Shown: one piece after another, positions 26,507 through 37,143 of the stretch
Layout: the number at the start of each line of letters is the position of its first letter
How positions within the stretch are numbered: position 1 is the first letter of the stretch
Translations under genes and position numbers: made by a program
Notes under the pieces: model-generated
What the model saw: the letters and a program-made list of their open reading frames with translations, nothing else
What the model was told of the DNA's origin: nothing
Databases searched by the model: none
Source of the DNA: Pseudomonas sp. P818
Lineage (GTDB): Bacteria; Pseudomonadota; Gammaproteobacteria; Pseudomonadales; Pseudomonadaceae
Assembly: GCF_000418555.1 (NCBI RefSeq)
Contig: NZ_ATKM01000004.1
Location: 1-64,000, forward strand
Reading direction: 5' to 3'
Length of the DNA stretch: 64,000 bases

Positions 26507-27880
26507 ATGAGCAAGCAAGCGAACAATCCCAAGACAGCCCAATGGCAGGCCCTGAGCCAGGCCCACCACCTGGCGCCGTTCAGTGACTACAAGCAGCTGG
26601 CCGAGAAGGGCCCGCGCATCATCACTGAAGCGAAGGGCGTGCACCTGTGGGACAGTGAGGGCAACAAGATCCTCGATGGCATGGCCGGCCTGTGGTGCGT
26701 GGCTGTGGGCTATGGCCGCGAGGAACTGGTCGAGGCTGCTTCCAAGCAGATGCGTCAGCTGCCGTTCTACAACACCTTTTTCCAGACCGCCCACCCGCCG
26801 GTGCTGGAGTTGGCCCACGCCATCTCCCAACTGGCGCCGGCCGGCATGAACCATGTGTTCTTCACCGGTTCGGGCTCCGAAGGCAATGACACCATGCTGC
26901 GTCTGGTGCGCCACTACTGGGCGTGCAAGGGGCAGCCTGCGAAGAAGATCATCATCGGTCGCGAGAACGGCTACCACGGTTCCACTGTGGCCGGCGCCAG
27001 CCTCGGCGGCATGAAGTTCATGCACGAGCAGGGCGATCTGCCGATTCCGGGTATCGCCCATATCCCGCAGCCCTACTGGTTCGGTGAGGGCGGCGACCAA
27101 TCGCCGGAAGAATTCGGCATCTGGGCCGCCGATCAGCTGGAGAAAAAGATTCTCGAGCTGGGCGAAGAGAACGTTGCCGCCTTTATCGCCGAGCCGATCC
27201 AGGGCGCCGGTGGCGTGATCATCCCGCCCGAGACCTACTGGCCGCGGATCAAGGAGATCCTGGCCAAGTACGACATCCTGTTCGTCGCCGACGAGGTGAT
27301 CTGCGGCTTTGGCCGTACCGGCGAATGGTTCGGCAGCCAGTACTACGACCTCAAGCCGGACCTGATGACCATCGCCAAGGGCCTTACCAGCGGCTACGTG
27401 CCGATGGGCGGACTGATCGTCAGCGACAAGGTGTTCGATGTGATCGAGGCGCATGGCGATTTCAACCACGGCTTCACCTATTCCGGTCATCCGGTAGCGG
27501 CTGCGGTGGGCCTGGAGAACCTGCGCATTCTCAAGGAAGAGGGCATCGTCGAGCGGGTGAAGGCGGAAACGGCACCCTATTTGCAGCGTCGTCTGCGTGA
27601 GCTGGCGGATCACCCACTGGTGGGCGAAGTGCGCGGCGTCGGCATGCTCGGCGCCATCGAATTGGTGCAGGACAAGGCGACGCGCAAACGTTATCCGGGT
27701 AACAAGGCGGTCGGCATGATCTGCCGCGGCCACTGCTTCAACAACGGTCTGATCATGCGCGCCGTGGGCGACACCATGATCATCGCGCCGCCTCTGGTGA
27801 TTAGCCAGGCGGAAATAGACGAACTGGTGGAAAAAGCACGCAAGTGCCTGGATCTGACCCTGCGTGACCTGGCGGTCTGA
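26507..27880 (+). CDS. spuC: Polyamine:pyruvate aminotransferase
   Basis: This 457-residue class III PLP aminotransferase moves the amino group of putrescine or similar amines to pyruvate. It shows the cofactor region SGSEGNDTMLRLVRHYW and NGYHGSTVAGASLGG, the Asp of FVADEVICGFGRTG and the PLP lysine in LMTIAKGLTSGYVPMGG. AAGGTG 6 bases before the ATG at 26507 supports that start over an in-frame GTG at 26501. It follows spuB by 9 bases. Confidence 0.93.
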   Translation: MSKQANNPKTAQWQALSQAHHLAPFSDYKQLAEKGPRIITEAKGVHLWDSEGNKILDGMAGLWCVAVGYGREELVEAASKQMRQLPFYNTFFQTAHPPVLELAHAISQLAPAGMNHVFFTGSGSEGNDTMLRLVRHYWACKGQPAKKIIIGRENGYHGSTVAGASLGGMKFMHEQGDLPIPGIAHIPQPYWFGEGGDQSPEEFGIWAADQLEKKILELGEENVAAFIAEPIQGAGGVIIPPETYWPRIKEILAKYDILFVADEVICGFGRTGEWFGSQYYDLKPDLMTIAKGLTSGYVPMGGLIVSDKVFDVIEAHGDFNHGFTYSGHPVAAAVGLENLRILKEEGIVERVKAETAPYLQRRLRELADHPLVGEVRGVGMLGAIELVQDKATRKRYPGNKAVGMICRGHCFNNGLIMRAVGDTMIIAPPLVISQAEIDELVEKARKCLDLTLRDLAV

Positions 27881-27918
27881 ATGCCCGCAGTCACGGAAAG
27901 TTGTCAGCGGTGCCATGA

Positions 27919-29109
<1,191 letters not shown>

Positions 29110-29126
29110 TCGCAGCAGCAGTACGA

Positions 29127-29148
29127 CCTGGCGGGCACGCCCGCCAGG
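29127..29148 (+). terminator. Hairpin after spuD
   Basis: CCTGGCGGGC-AC-GCCCGCCAGG, followed by TTTCTC, forms a perfect 10-bp stem 17 bases after the spuD stop. It probably stabilises or partly terminates the spuD message, keeping binding protein levels above those of the membrane subunits. Confidence 0.7.
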
Positions 29149-29291
29149 TTTCTCATGGACCCTTTACAGGGCCACGATGGCCATCGATGTGCGCGTGTTC
29201 AGGCCGAGAGCCTTGGATGATGCCGGTGCGGCTTGATCTGGCAGTCGCTGATTCCCAACGCGTTTTCCTATAAAGTGCCGCGCTTTTTTAA

Positions 29292-30410
<1,119 letters not shown>

Positions 30411-30463
30411 TCGTTCCTGCCCGGCCGCTGGGGTCGGGCACAATCTTCCGGGAGTTTTCCTAA

Positions 30464-31618
30464 ATGGCTGTTGCCTCCAGCGCCTACAAAAAAGCCCTCG
30501 AGGGAGATCAGACACCCAAAGAGGTGCTGGTCAAGATCGATCGGGTGACCAAGAAGTTCGACGAGACCGTGGCGGTCGACGACGTCTCGCTGACCATCAA
30601 CAAGGGCGAGATCTTCGCCCTGCTCGGTGGCTCCGGCTCCGGTAAATCCACGCTGCTGCGCATGCTTGCCGGCTTCGAGCGGCCCACCTCCGGGCGCATC
30701 ATTCTCGATGGTGTCGATATCACCGACATGCCGCCGTACCAGCGGCCGATCAACATGATGTTCCAGTCCTATGCGCTGTTCCCGCACATGACCGTGGCGC
30801 AGAACATCGCCTTCGGCCTGCAGCAGGACAAGCTGCCCAAGGCCGAGATCGAAGAGCGCGTGGCCGAGATGCTCAAGCTGGTGCACATGACCCAGTACGC
30901 CAAGCGCAAGCCGCACCAGCTCTCCGGTGGTCAGCGTCAGCGTGTGGCCCTGGCCCGCTCCCTGGCCAAGCGTCCCAAGCTGTTGCTGCTCGACGAGCCG
31001 ATGGGTGCGCTGGACAAGAAGCTGCGTTCGCAGATGCAGCTGGAGCTGGTAGAGATCATCGAGCGCGTCGGCGTGACCTGCGTGATGGTCACCCATGATC
31101 AGGAAGAGGCCATGACCATGGCCCAGCGCATCGCCATCATGCACCTGGGCTGGATCGCCCAGACCGGCAGCCCGGTGGACATCTACGAGACCCCGACCAG
31201 CCGCCTGGTGTGCGAGTTCATCGGCAACGTCAACCTGTTCGACGGCCAGATCGTCAGCGACGAGGCCGACCACGCGATCATCGATTGTCCGCACCTGGAC
31301 AAGCCGATCTACATCGGCCACGGCGTCAGTACTCGCGCCGAGAACAAGTCCGTCAGCTACGCCCTGCGTCCCGAGAAGCTGCTGATGGCCACCGCGCTGC
31401 CGGATGACCACGAGCACCCCGAGTACAACTGGAGCCGCGGCCACGTGCATGACATCGCCTACCTCGGCGGCCATTCGGTGTACCACGTCAAGCTCACCTC
31501 CGGGCAGATCGTGCAGTGCTTCATCGCCAACGCCGAGCGCCGCGGCAAGCGCCCGACCTGGGACGATCCGGTGGTGGTGTACTGGGAAGACGACAGCGGC
31601 GTGGTACTGCAATCATGA
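30464..31618 (+). CDS. spuF: Polyamine ABC transporter ATPase
   Basis: This 384-residue PotA/PotG-type ATPase has Walker A GGSGSGKST near residue 60 and the Q-loop MMFQSYALFPHMT. Signature LSGGQRQRVALARSLA, Walker B LLLLDEPMGALDKKLR and switch His in VMVTHDQEEAMTMA complete the site. A C-terminal TOBE-like regulatory domain spans about 275-384. Its stop overlaps the spuG start (ATGA). It powers uptake through SpuG and SpuH with SpuD and SpuE. Confidence 0.95.
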   Translation: MAVASSAYKKALEGDQTPKEVLVKIDRVTKKFDETVAVDDVSLTINKGEIFALLGGSGSGKSTLLRMLAGFERPTSGRIILDGVDITDMPPYQRPINMMFQSYALFPHMTVAQNIAFGLQQDKLPKAEIEERVAEMLKLVHMTQYAKRKPHQLSGGQRQRVALARSLAKRPKLLLLDEPMGALDKKLRSQMQLELVEIIERVGVTCVMVTHDQEEAMTMAQRIAIMHLGWIAQTGSPVDIYETPTSRLVCEFIGNVNLFDGQIVSDEADHAIIDCPHLDKPIYIGHGVSTRAENKSVSYALRPEKLLMATALPDDHEHPEYNWSRGHVHDIAYLGGHSVYHVKLTSGQIVQCFIANAERRGKRPTWDDPVVVYWEDDSGVVLQS

Positions 31619-32523
31619 AACCGAGCAAACTGGCGCGCTATCTGCCCTCCGGGCGGCATGCCGTTATCGGCATTCCGTTCCTCTGGCTGTTCCTGTTCTT
31701 CCTGTTGCCCTTCGTCATCGTGCTGAAGATCAGCTTCGCCGAAGCCGACGTGGCAATTCCGCCCTACACGGAAATCTACCAGTGGGCGGACAACAAGCTG
31801 ACGCTGCTGCTGAACTTCGGCAACTACATCTTCCTCAGCGAAGATGCCCTGTACCTGTCGGCCTATCTGGGCTCGCTGCAGATCGCCTTCTTCAGCACGC
31901 TGCTGTGTCTGGTGATCGGCTATCCGATGGCCTATGCCATCGCCCGCGCGCCGAAGGAACGCCAGACCGTTCTGCTGCTGCTGATCATGATGCCGACCTG
32001 GACCGCGATCCTGATCCGCGTCTATGCCTGGATGGGCATTCTCGGCAACAACGGTCTGCTCAACAGCCTACTGTTGGGCATCGGCCTGATCGACTCACCG
32101 CTGCAGATCCTCAACACCAACACCGCGGTGTACATCGGCGTGGTCTATTCGTACCTGCCGTTCATGATCCTGCCGCTCTATGCCAACCTGGTGAAGCACG
32201 ATCTCAGCCTGCTGGAAGCTGCCTCCGACCTGGGTTCGAGCAACTTCAACAACTTCTGGCGGATCACCGTGCCGCTGTCGAAGAACGGCATCATCGCCGG
32301 CTCCATGCTGGTGTTCATCCCGGTGGTGGGTGAGTTCGTCATCCCCGAACTGCTCGGCGGGCCGGAGACCCTGATGATCGGCAAGGTGCTGTGGCAGGAG
32401 TTCTTCAACAACCGCGACTGGCCGGTGGCGTCCGCCCTGGCGGTGGTGATGCTGGCGATCCTGATCGTGCCGATCATCCTGTTCAACCGTAACCAGGCGA
32501 AAGAGCTGGAGGGCCGGCCATGA
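31615..32523 (+). CDS. spuG: Polyamine ABC transporter permease SpuG
   Basis: This 302-residue inner-membrane subunit (PotB/PotH type) has about six membrane segments. The EAA loop LEAASDLGSSNFNNFWRITVPLSKNG near residue 205 contacts the ATPase. PVVGEFVIPELLGGPETLMIGKVLWQEF is typical of the family. The last ~50 bases of the gene occur again, imperfectly, directly downstream. That puts an unusual 83-base spacer between the spuG stop and spuH. Confidence 0.93.
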   Translation: MKPSKLARYLPSGRHAVIGIPFLWLFLFFLLPFVIVLKISFAEADVAIPPYTEIYQWADNKLTLLLNFGNYIFLSEDALYLSAYLGSLQIAFFSTLLCLVIGYPMAYAIARAPKERQTVLLLLIMMPTWTAILIRVYAWMGILGNNGLLNSLLLGIGLIDSPLQILNTNTAVYIGVVYSYLPFMILPLYANLVKHDLSLLEAASDLGSSNFNNFWRITVPLSKNGIIAGSMLVFIPVVGEFVIPELLGGPETLMIGKVLWQEFFNNRDWPVASALAVVMLAILIVPIILFNRNQAKELEGRP

Positions 32524-32606
32524 CTGAGCTAATCGCAATGAGCCCGTCATCCTGTTCAACCGGCTTTCCAACCAGAAGCGTGGCCAAAGAGCTGGAGGGC
32601 CGCCCA
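32472..32606 (+). repeat. Partial tandem duplication of the spuG 3' end
   Basis: The stretch at about 32472-32523 (ATCATCCTGTTCAACCG then AAAGAGCTGGAGGGCC and CATGA) recurs at about 32549-32609 as TCATCCTGTTCAACCG and AAAGAGCTGGAGGGCC with CATGA. Both copies end in an ATG preceded by GGAGGGCC. Only the second ATG now opens spuH; the first reads a short frame. The simplest reading is a duplication that split a former ATGA overlap of spuG and spuH. Confidence 0.75.
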
Positions 32607-33493
32607 TGAAGCGTTTCAGTTTCTCCAGCATCATGCTCTGGGCGGGGCTGGCATTCATCTACCTGCCCATGGTCATCCTGGTCATCTACTCGTTCAACGC
32701 CTCGCGGCTGGTAACGGTGTGGGGCGGCTGGTCGGTGAAGTGGTACGTCGGCCTGCTGGACAACACCCAGCTGATGAACTCGGTGATGCGCTCGCTGGAA
32801 ATCGCCTGCTACACCGCCATTGCGGCGGTGGCGCTGGGCACCCTGGCGGCCTTCGTGCTGACCCGCATCACCCACTTCAAGGGACGCACGCTGTTCGGTG
32901 GCCTGGTCACCGCGCCGCTGGTGATGCCGGAAGTGATCACCGGTCTGTCTCTGCTGCTGCTGTTCGTGCTGATGGCACAACTGATCGGCTGGCCGATGCA
33001 GCGCGGCATGACCACCATCTGGATCGCCCACACCACCTTCTGCTCGGCCTATGTGGCCGTGGTGGTGTCGTCGCGTCTGCGTGAGCTGGACATGTCCATC
33101 GAAGAGGCGGCCATGGATCTGGGAGCGCGGCCGTGGAAGGTGTTCTTCCTGATCACCGTGCCGATGATCGCGCCGTCGCTGGCAGCGGGCGCCATGATGT
33201 CCTTCGCCCTGTCGCTGGACGACCTGGTGCTGGCCAGCTTCGTCTCCGGTCCGGGTTCGACCACCCTGCCGATGGAGATCTTCTCCGCCGTGCGCCTGGG
33301 GGTCAAACCGGAGATCAACGCGGTGGCCAGCCTGATCCTGCTGGCGGTGTCGTTCGCCACCTTCCTGGCCTGGTTCTTCGCCCATCGCGCCGAGGAAAAA
33401 CGCAAGAAGGCCATGCAGCAGGCCATGGACGAGACCGCCAATCCTTCCTGGCAGCAGGTCATCGACAGCCGTCGCAACCCTGGCAGCAACTGA
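32606..33493 (+). CDS. spuH: Polyamine ABC transporter permease SpuH
   Basis: This 295-residue permease (PotC/PotI type) has about six membrane segments and the EAA loop IEEAAMDLGARPWKVFFLITVP near residue 165. AAGAMMSFALSLDDLVLASFVSGPG is typical. GGAGGG lies 6 bases before the ATG. It pairs with SpuG to form the channel. It ends the spu operon and is followed by a strong terminator. Confidence 0.94.
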   Translation: MKRFSFSSIMLWAGLAFIYLPMVILVIYSFNASRLVTVWGGWSVKWYVGLLDNTQLMNSVMRSLEIACYTAIAAVALGTLAAFVLTRITHFKGRTLFGGLVTAPLVMPEVITGLSLLLLFVLMAQLIGWPMQRGMTTIWIAHTTFCSAYVAVVVSSRLRELDMSIEEAAMDLGARPWKVFFLITVPMIAPSLAAGAMMSFALSLDDLVLASFVSGPGSTTLPMEIFSAVRLGVKPEINAVASLILLAVSFATFLAWFFAHRAEEKRKKAMQQAMDETANPSWQQVIDSRRNPGSN

Positions 33494-33511
33494 GCTTCTG
33501 GCTGAAAGCAG

Positions 33512-33535
33512 AACGGGCCCGCGGGGCCCGTTTTT
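33512..33535 (+). terminator. Terminator of the spu operon
   Basis: AACGGGCCC-GCG-GGGCCCGTT followed by TTT is a near-perfect intrinsic terminator 19 bases after the spuH stop. A single REP unit (TGTAGGAGCGGCTTCAGCCGCGAA) follows at 33569-33592. Confidence 0.9.
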
Positions 33536-33568
33536 CATGGTGTCACTGATCGGCGCGGTACCGCGATC

Positions 33569-33592
33569 TGTAGGAGCGGCTTCAGCCGCGAA
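33569..33592. repeat. Single REP unit, GTAGGAGCGG type
   Basis: TGTAGGAGCGGCTTCAGCCGCG is one arm of the common Pseudomonas REP. It sits between the spu terminator and the convergent CYTH-CHAD gene. Confidence 0.8.
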
Positions 33593-33610
33593 GGTTGTGA
33601 GGCCCAGCCG

Positions 33611-34975
33611 CTATTTCACCAGCGCCTTCCACCCCTTGAGGCTGCTGACGATCTGCGTCTGAGTTGCGCGCAATTGGCGCTGCTCGTCGTCCAGCGCCTG
33701 CTGCGCCAGTTCGTAGAGCTTGTTCAGCTCGCCATACAGGCGGTCGACCTCGGGTACTTCCAGCACGCCACGGGCCAGGCGCAGCCAGACCAGCAGGCGC
33801 TCCAGGCGCGGCATCTGCTCGGCCAGATCCTCCGGCTGCTGCTGATAGCGACGCAGCTGCAGTGCGGCGCCTTCTTCGCCCAACAGGGTCGGCAGCCAGT
33901 TACCCAGCGCGGCAGCGCCCTGGCGGTTACCGCGATTGTTGCGCTCTGTCGTCCAGCTACGTAGCAGCAGCCAGTGCGACAGCTTCAGCGACAGCAGGCC
34001 CCAGCGGCAGCCATCCAGTTCGGCGGCGAATAGCGCGGGAGCATTGCGCCGCATGCTGTCGTCGTCCTGGCCGGCTGCCAGGCGCGGCCGCCAGTCATCG
34101 AGCAGCGCATCGAGTGCTTCACGCAATTCGCGCGAGCTGGCACGCGGCGCTGCCTGGCCGAGGCTGGCGAGCAGGGCGCGCAGGTCGACCAGTTGCTCCA
34201 GCCATTGCTGCAACAGGCTCCAATGGCCGTTCCAGCGATATTGCTCGGCCAGGCGCTGGCTGGCGCCGAGCAGATGCCAGGCCAGCGCCGCGAAAGCGTC
34301 GTCCAGGCTCATCTCGGCCGTCAGCTGGGGAGCCGGCAGGCTCAGGCTGTAACTGCCGGCATCGAACAGGCGGTAGCCACGCTCGGCCTTGCTGATGTCG
34401 CAGGGCATCAGCGGCAGCTCGGCGGCCAGCTCGCAGGCCAGCTCCAGCAGTGCAGCGGGCTCGCCCTGGCGCAGTTCCAGTTCCAGCTCGCAAATCTCTT
34501 CTTCGCCTTCGCCGGCGGTCACCTTGCCCAGGTCCAGAGCGGCCTCGATGACCACCTTGGCCTTGCCGCGGCCCCAGGCGATCTCGGCCTTCTCACGGAC
34601 GAAATCGGTGGTGAACAGCGGCTGCAGGGTTTTCTTGTCCAGCTCGGCCAGGCTGGCCGGCCAGCAGCTGTCGTCGAGCTTTTTCAGGTCGAGCTTGGCC
34701 TTGCTCAGGTACCAGTCCCACTCGTTGCGCTCGGACAGGCCGGCAACGCTCTGGCCGCGGCTTTTCAGGGTCTGGATGAATTGTTCGCCATCGCGGCGCA
34801 GGCGCAGGGCGACCTTGGCATTGGCCAGGTCGCGATCCGGCGTGTCGTAGTACTGATTGAACAGCTCGCCGCGCTGCCAGCCGCTCTTGTTGCGCTTTTT
34901 CAGCAGCGGATGCTCGCGCAGGGCGGCCAGGGTGGCGCGGCTGGCGCGCAGTTTGATTTCGGTTTCTTTGACCAT
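33611..34975 (-). CDS. CYTH-CHAD protein, inorganic triphosphatase-like
   Basis: This 454-residue protein has an N-terminal CYTH domain (about 1-200) with the ExExK motif ETEIK at residues 4-8. Tunnel residues follow in VALRLRRDGEQFIQTLKSRG, ELELELRQGE and KAERGYRLF. A C-terminal alpha-helical CHAD domain (about 215-450) is rich in W, R and L. CYTH enzymes such as E. coli YgiF cleave triphosphate, and CHAD domains bind polyphosphate. It is divergent from DUF47 and Pit phosphate-transport genes, which supports a phosphate-related role. Confidence 0.9.
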   Translation of the reverse strand: MVKETEIKLRASRATLAALREHPLLKKRNKSGWQRGELFNQYYDTPDRDLANAKVALRLRRDGEQFIQTLKSRGQSVAGLSERNEWDWYLSKAKLDLKKLDDSCWPASLAELDKKTLQPLFTTDFVREKAEIAWGRGKAKVVIEAALDLGKVTAGEGEEEICELELELRQGEPAALLELACELAAELPLMPCDISKAERGYRLFDAGSYSLSLPAPQLTAEMSLDDAFAALAWHLLGASQRLAEQYRWNGHWSLLQQWLEQLVDLRALLASLGQAAPRASSRELREALDALLDDWRPRLAAGQDDDSMRRNAPALFAAELDGCRWGLLSLKLSHWLLLRSWTTERNNRGNRQGAAALGNWLPTLLGEEGAALQLRRYQQQPEDLAEQMPRLERLLVWLRLARGVLEVPEVDRLYGELNKLYELAQQALDDEQRQLRATQTQIVSSLKGWKALVK

Positions 34976-35087
34976 GGTCGAGAGCTAGATAGCCTTTTAT
35001 GAAAATGTGACAGACCGATGACGCGTGCTGGCGAATGACGAAGCCGGTCCCTATACTTGCGGCCTTCTCAAAACGGGGGCTTACCCT

Positions 35088-35765
35088 ATGCCTATCAATC
35101 CCTTTGTCAGCCTGTTCGGCCGTTCACCCATCGGCCCCATGCAACAGCATATCGCCAAGGCCCACGAGTGCGCGGCGAACCTGGTGCCCTTCTTCGAAGC
35201 CGTGATGGCCGAGGATTGGGCCAAGGTGGAACAGGTACAACAGGAGATGTCCCGGCTGGAGCACGAGGCCGACAAGCTGAAGAAAAGCGTGCGCCTGCAC
35301 CTGCCCAAGAGCCTGTTTCTGCCGGTGCCGCGTTCGGACCTGCTTGAGCTGCTCAGTGTACAGGACAAAGTCGCCAACCGTGCCAAGGACATCGCCGGCC
35401 TGATGCTCGGCCGTCAGATGGCCATTCCGCAGCCGCTGCAGCCGCTGATGCGTACCTACGTACAGCGCAGTGTGGACGCCAGCGCCCAGGCGCTGAAGGC
35501 AATGAACGAATTGGACGAGCTGCTCGAGACCGGTTTCGCCGGCCGTGAAGCGGTGCTGGTGGAAACCCTGATCGAGGAGCTCGGGTCGATCGAGAACGAC
35601 ACCGACCGCCTGCAGATCGAGGTCCGCCGCAACCTGTTCAAGCTGGAGAAGGACCTTCCTCCGGTCGATGTGATGTTCCTCTATCAGATCATCGACTGGA
35701 TCGGCGACGTCGCCGACCGTGCCCAACGAGTGGGCAACCGACTGGAACAACTGCTGGCGCGCTAA
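35088..35765 (+). CDS. DUF47 (TIGR00153) PhoU-like protein
   Basis: This 225-residue helical protein is of the DUF47 family, distantly related to PhoU and usually encoded beside Pit-type phosphate transporters, as here. Typical phrases are NPFVSLFGRSPIGPMQQHI and DLLELLSVQDKVANRAKDIAGLM, ending VMFLYQIIDWIGDVADRAQRV. It is thought to modulate the transporter. A possible -10, TATACT, lies at 35052-35057. The start at 35088 follows a G-rich ribosome site. Confidence 0.92.
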   Translation: MPINPFVSLFGRSPIGPMQQHIAKAHECAANLVPFFEAVMAEDWAKVEQVQQEMSRLEHEADKLKKSVRLHLPKSLFLPVPRSDLLELLSVQDKVANRAKDIAGLMLGRQMAIPQPLQPLMRTYVQRSVDASAQALKAMNELDELLETGFAGREAVLVETLIEELGSIENDTDRLQIEVRRNLFKLEKDLPPVDVMFLYQIIDWIGDVADRAQRVGNRLEQLLAR

Positions 35766-35803
35766 GCGCCAGTGTCCTTTCTGGGATCTACGGAAACTAA
35801 TTT

Positions 35804-37075
35804 ATGTCTCTGATTGCGGACTACGGGCTGGTTCTGCTCGTGCTTGCCTGCCTTTTCGGGTTTTTCATGGCCTGGGGTGTTGGAGCCAACGATGTAGCCA
35901 ATGCTATGGGTACATCCGTTGGCTCGCGTGCACTGACCATCAAGCAGGCGATCATCATCGCCATGGTCTTCGAATTCGCCGGCGCCTATCTGGCCGGCGG
36001 CGAGGTGACCGAAACCATCAAGAACGGCATCGTCGATGCCAATCTGATTAGCCCCAACCTCATGGTGCTGGGCATGATGTCGGCATTGCTGGCTGCCGGC
36101 ACCTGGCTGCTGGTCGCTTCGACCCGCGGCTGGCCGGTCTCGACCACGCACACCATCGTCGGTGCGGTGATCGGTTTCGCCGCGGTCGGTGTGTCGGTTG
36201 ATGCCGTGCACTGGAGCGGCGTCGGCCCCATCGTCGCCAGCTGGGTAGTCACGCCGATGCTGGCCGGGATCATCTCCTTCTGCCTGTTCGTCAGCGTGCA
36301 GAAGCTGATCATCGATACCGACAATCCGTTCATGAACGCCAAGCGTTATGTGCCGCTGTACATGTTCATCACCGGCTTCATGATTTCGCTGATGACCATG
36401 ACCAAGGGTCTCAAGCATGTCGGCCTGAATCTCTCCAGCACCGAAGGCTTCCTGCTCTCGATCGGTATCGGCGTGCTGGTCATGCTGATCGGTATCGCGC
36501 TGCTCAGCCGCATTCATGTCGACGCCGAAGCCGACAAGGCCTTCCACTTCTCCAGCGTGGAGAAGGTGTTCGCCATCCTGATGATCTTCACCGCCTGCTC
36601 CATGGCCTTCGCACACGGCTCCAACGACGTCGCCAATGCCGTCGGCCCGCTGGCGGCCATCGTCGGCGTGATTCAGAGCGGTGGCGAGATGGCCGCTGGC
36701 GCTAAGTCGCTGGTGCCGGGCTGGATCCTGCTGCTCGGTGCGCTGGGTATCGTGGTCGGTCTGGCCACCTACGGCTACAAGGTGATCGCCACCATCGGCA
36801 AGGAAATCACCGAGCTGACCCCCAGCCGCGGTTTCGCCGCCGAACTGGCCGCTGCTACCACCGTGGTCAGCGCCTCGGGCCTGGGCCTGCCGGTATCCAC
36901 CACCCACACTCTGGTCGGCGCCATTCTCGGTGTCGGCCTGGCGCGCGGCATCGGTGCGCTGAACCTGGGCATGATCGGCAAGATCTTCCTGTCCTGGATC
37001 ATCACCCTGCCGGCTGGTGCGATCCTGTCGATCATCTTCTTCTTCATCCTGCGCGCGCTGTTCGGCGGGGTCTGA
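35804..37075 (+). CDS. pit: Low-affinity inorganic phosphate transporter, Pit family
   Basis: This 423-residue inner-membrane protein has two inverted repeats of the PHO4 domain, each with the signature GANDVANAMGTSVGS near residue 25 and GSNDVANAVGPLAA near residue 268. GWPVSTTHTIVGAVIG and GLPVSTTHTLVGAILG also mirror each other. About ten to twelve membrane segments are visible. It imports phosphate, probably as a neutral metal-phosphate with protons. It follows the DUF47 gene by 38 bases. Confidence 0.95.
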   Translation: MSLIADYGLVLLVLACLFGFFMAWGVGANDVANAMGTSVGSRALTIKQAIIIAMVFEFAGAYLAGGEVTETIKNGIVDANLISPNLMVLGMMSALLAAGTWLLVASTRGWPVSTTHTIVGAVIGFAAVGVSVDAVHWSGVGPIVASWVVTPMLAGIISFCLFVSVQKLIIDTDNPFMNAKRYVPLYMFITGFMISLMTMTKGLKHVGLNLSSTEGFLLSIGIGVLVMLIGIALLSRIHVDAEADKAFHFSSVEKVFAILMIFTACSMAFAHGSNDVANAVGPLAAIVGVIQSGGEMAAGAKSLVPGWILLLGALGIVVGLATYGYKVIATIGKEITELTPSRGFAAELAAATTVVSASGLGLPVSTTHTLVGAILGVGLARGIGALNLGMIGKIFLSWIITLPAGAILSIIFFFILRALFGGV

Positions 37076-37143
37076 TCCCGGCCTGACGGTTTCCCCTGAG
37101 GTTGGATGCCCCTATGATGGGGCTCCGACCCAGGAGATCGCCG

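Noticed and set aside
25097..27916. A 939-codon open frame on the minus strand across spuB and spuC
   Set aside because: It is the antisense shadow of two well-supported genes in GC-rich DNA, has a His/Gln/Ala-rich composition with no domain, and crosses gene boundaries.
34976..35087. A PhoB box between the CYTH-CHAD and DUF47 genes
   Set aside because: Only one half-site (CTGTCAC, minus strand) fits; the second half (TCATAAA) does not match the consensus well.
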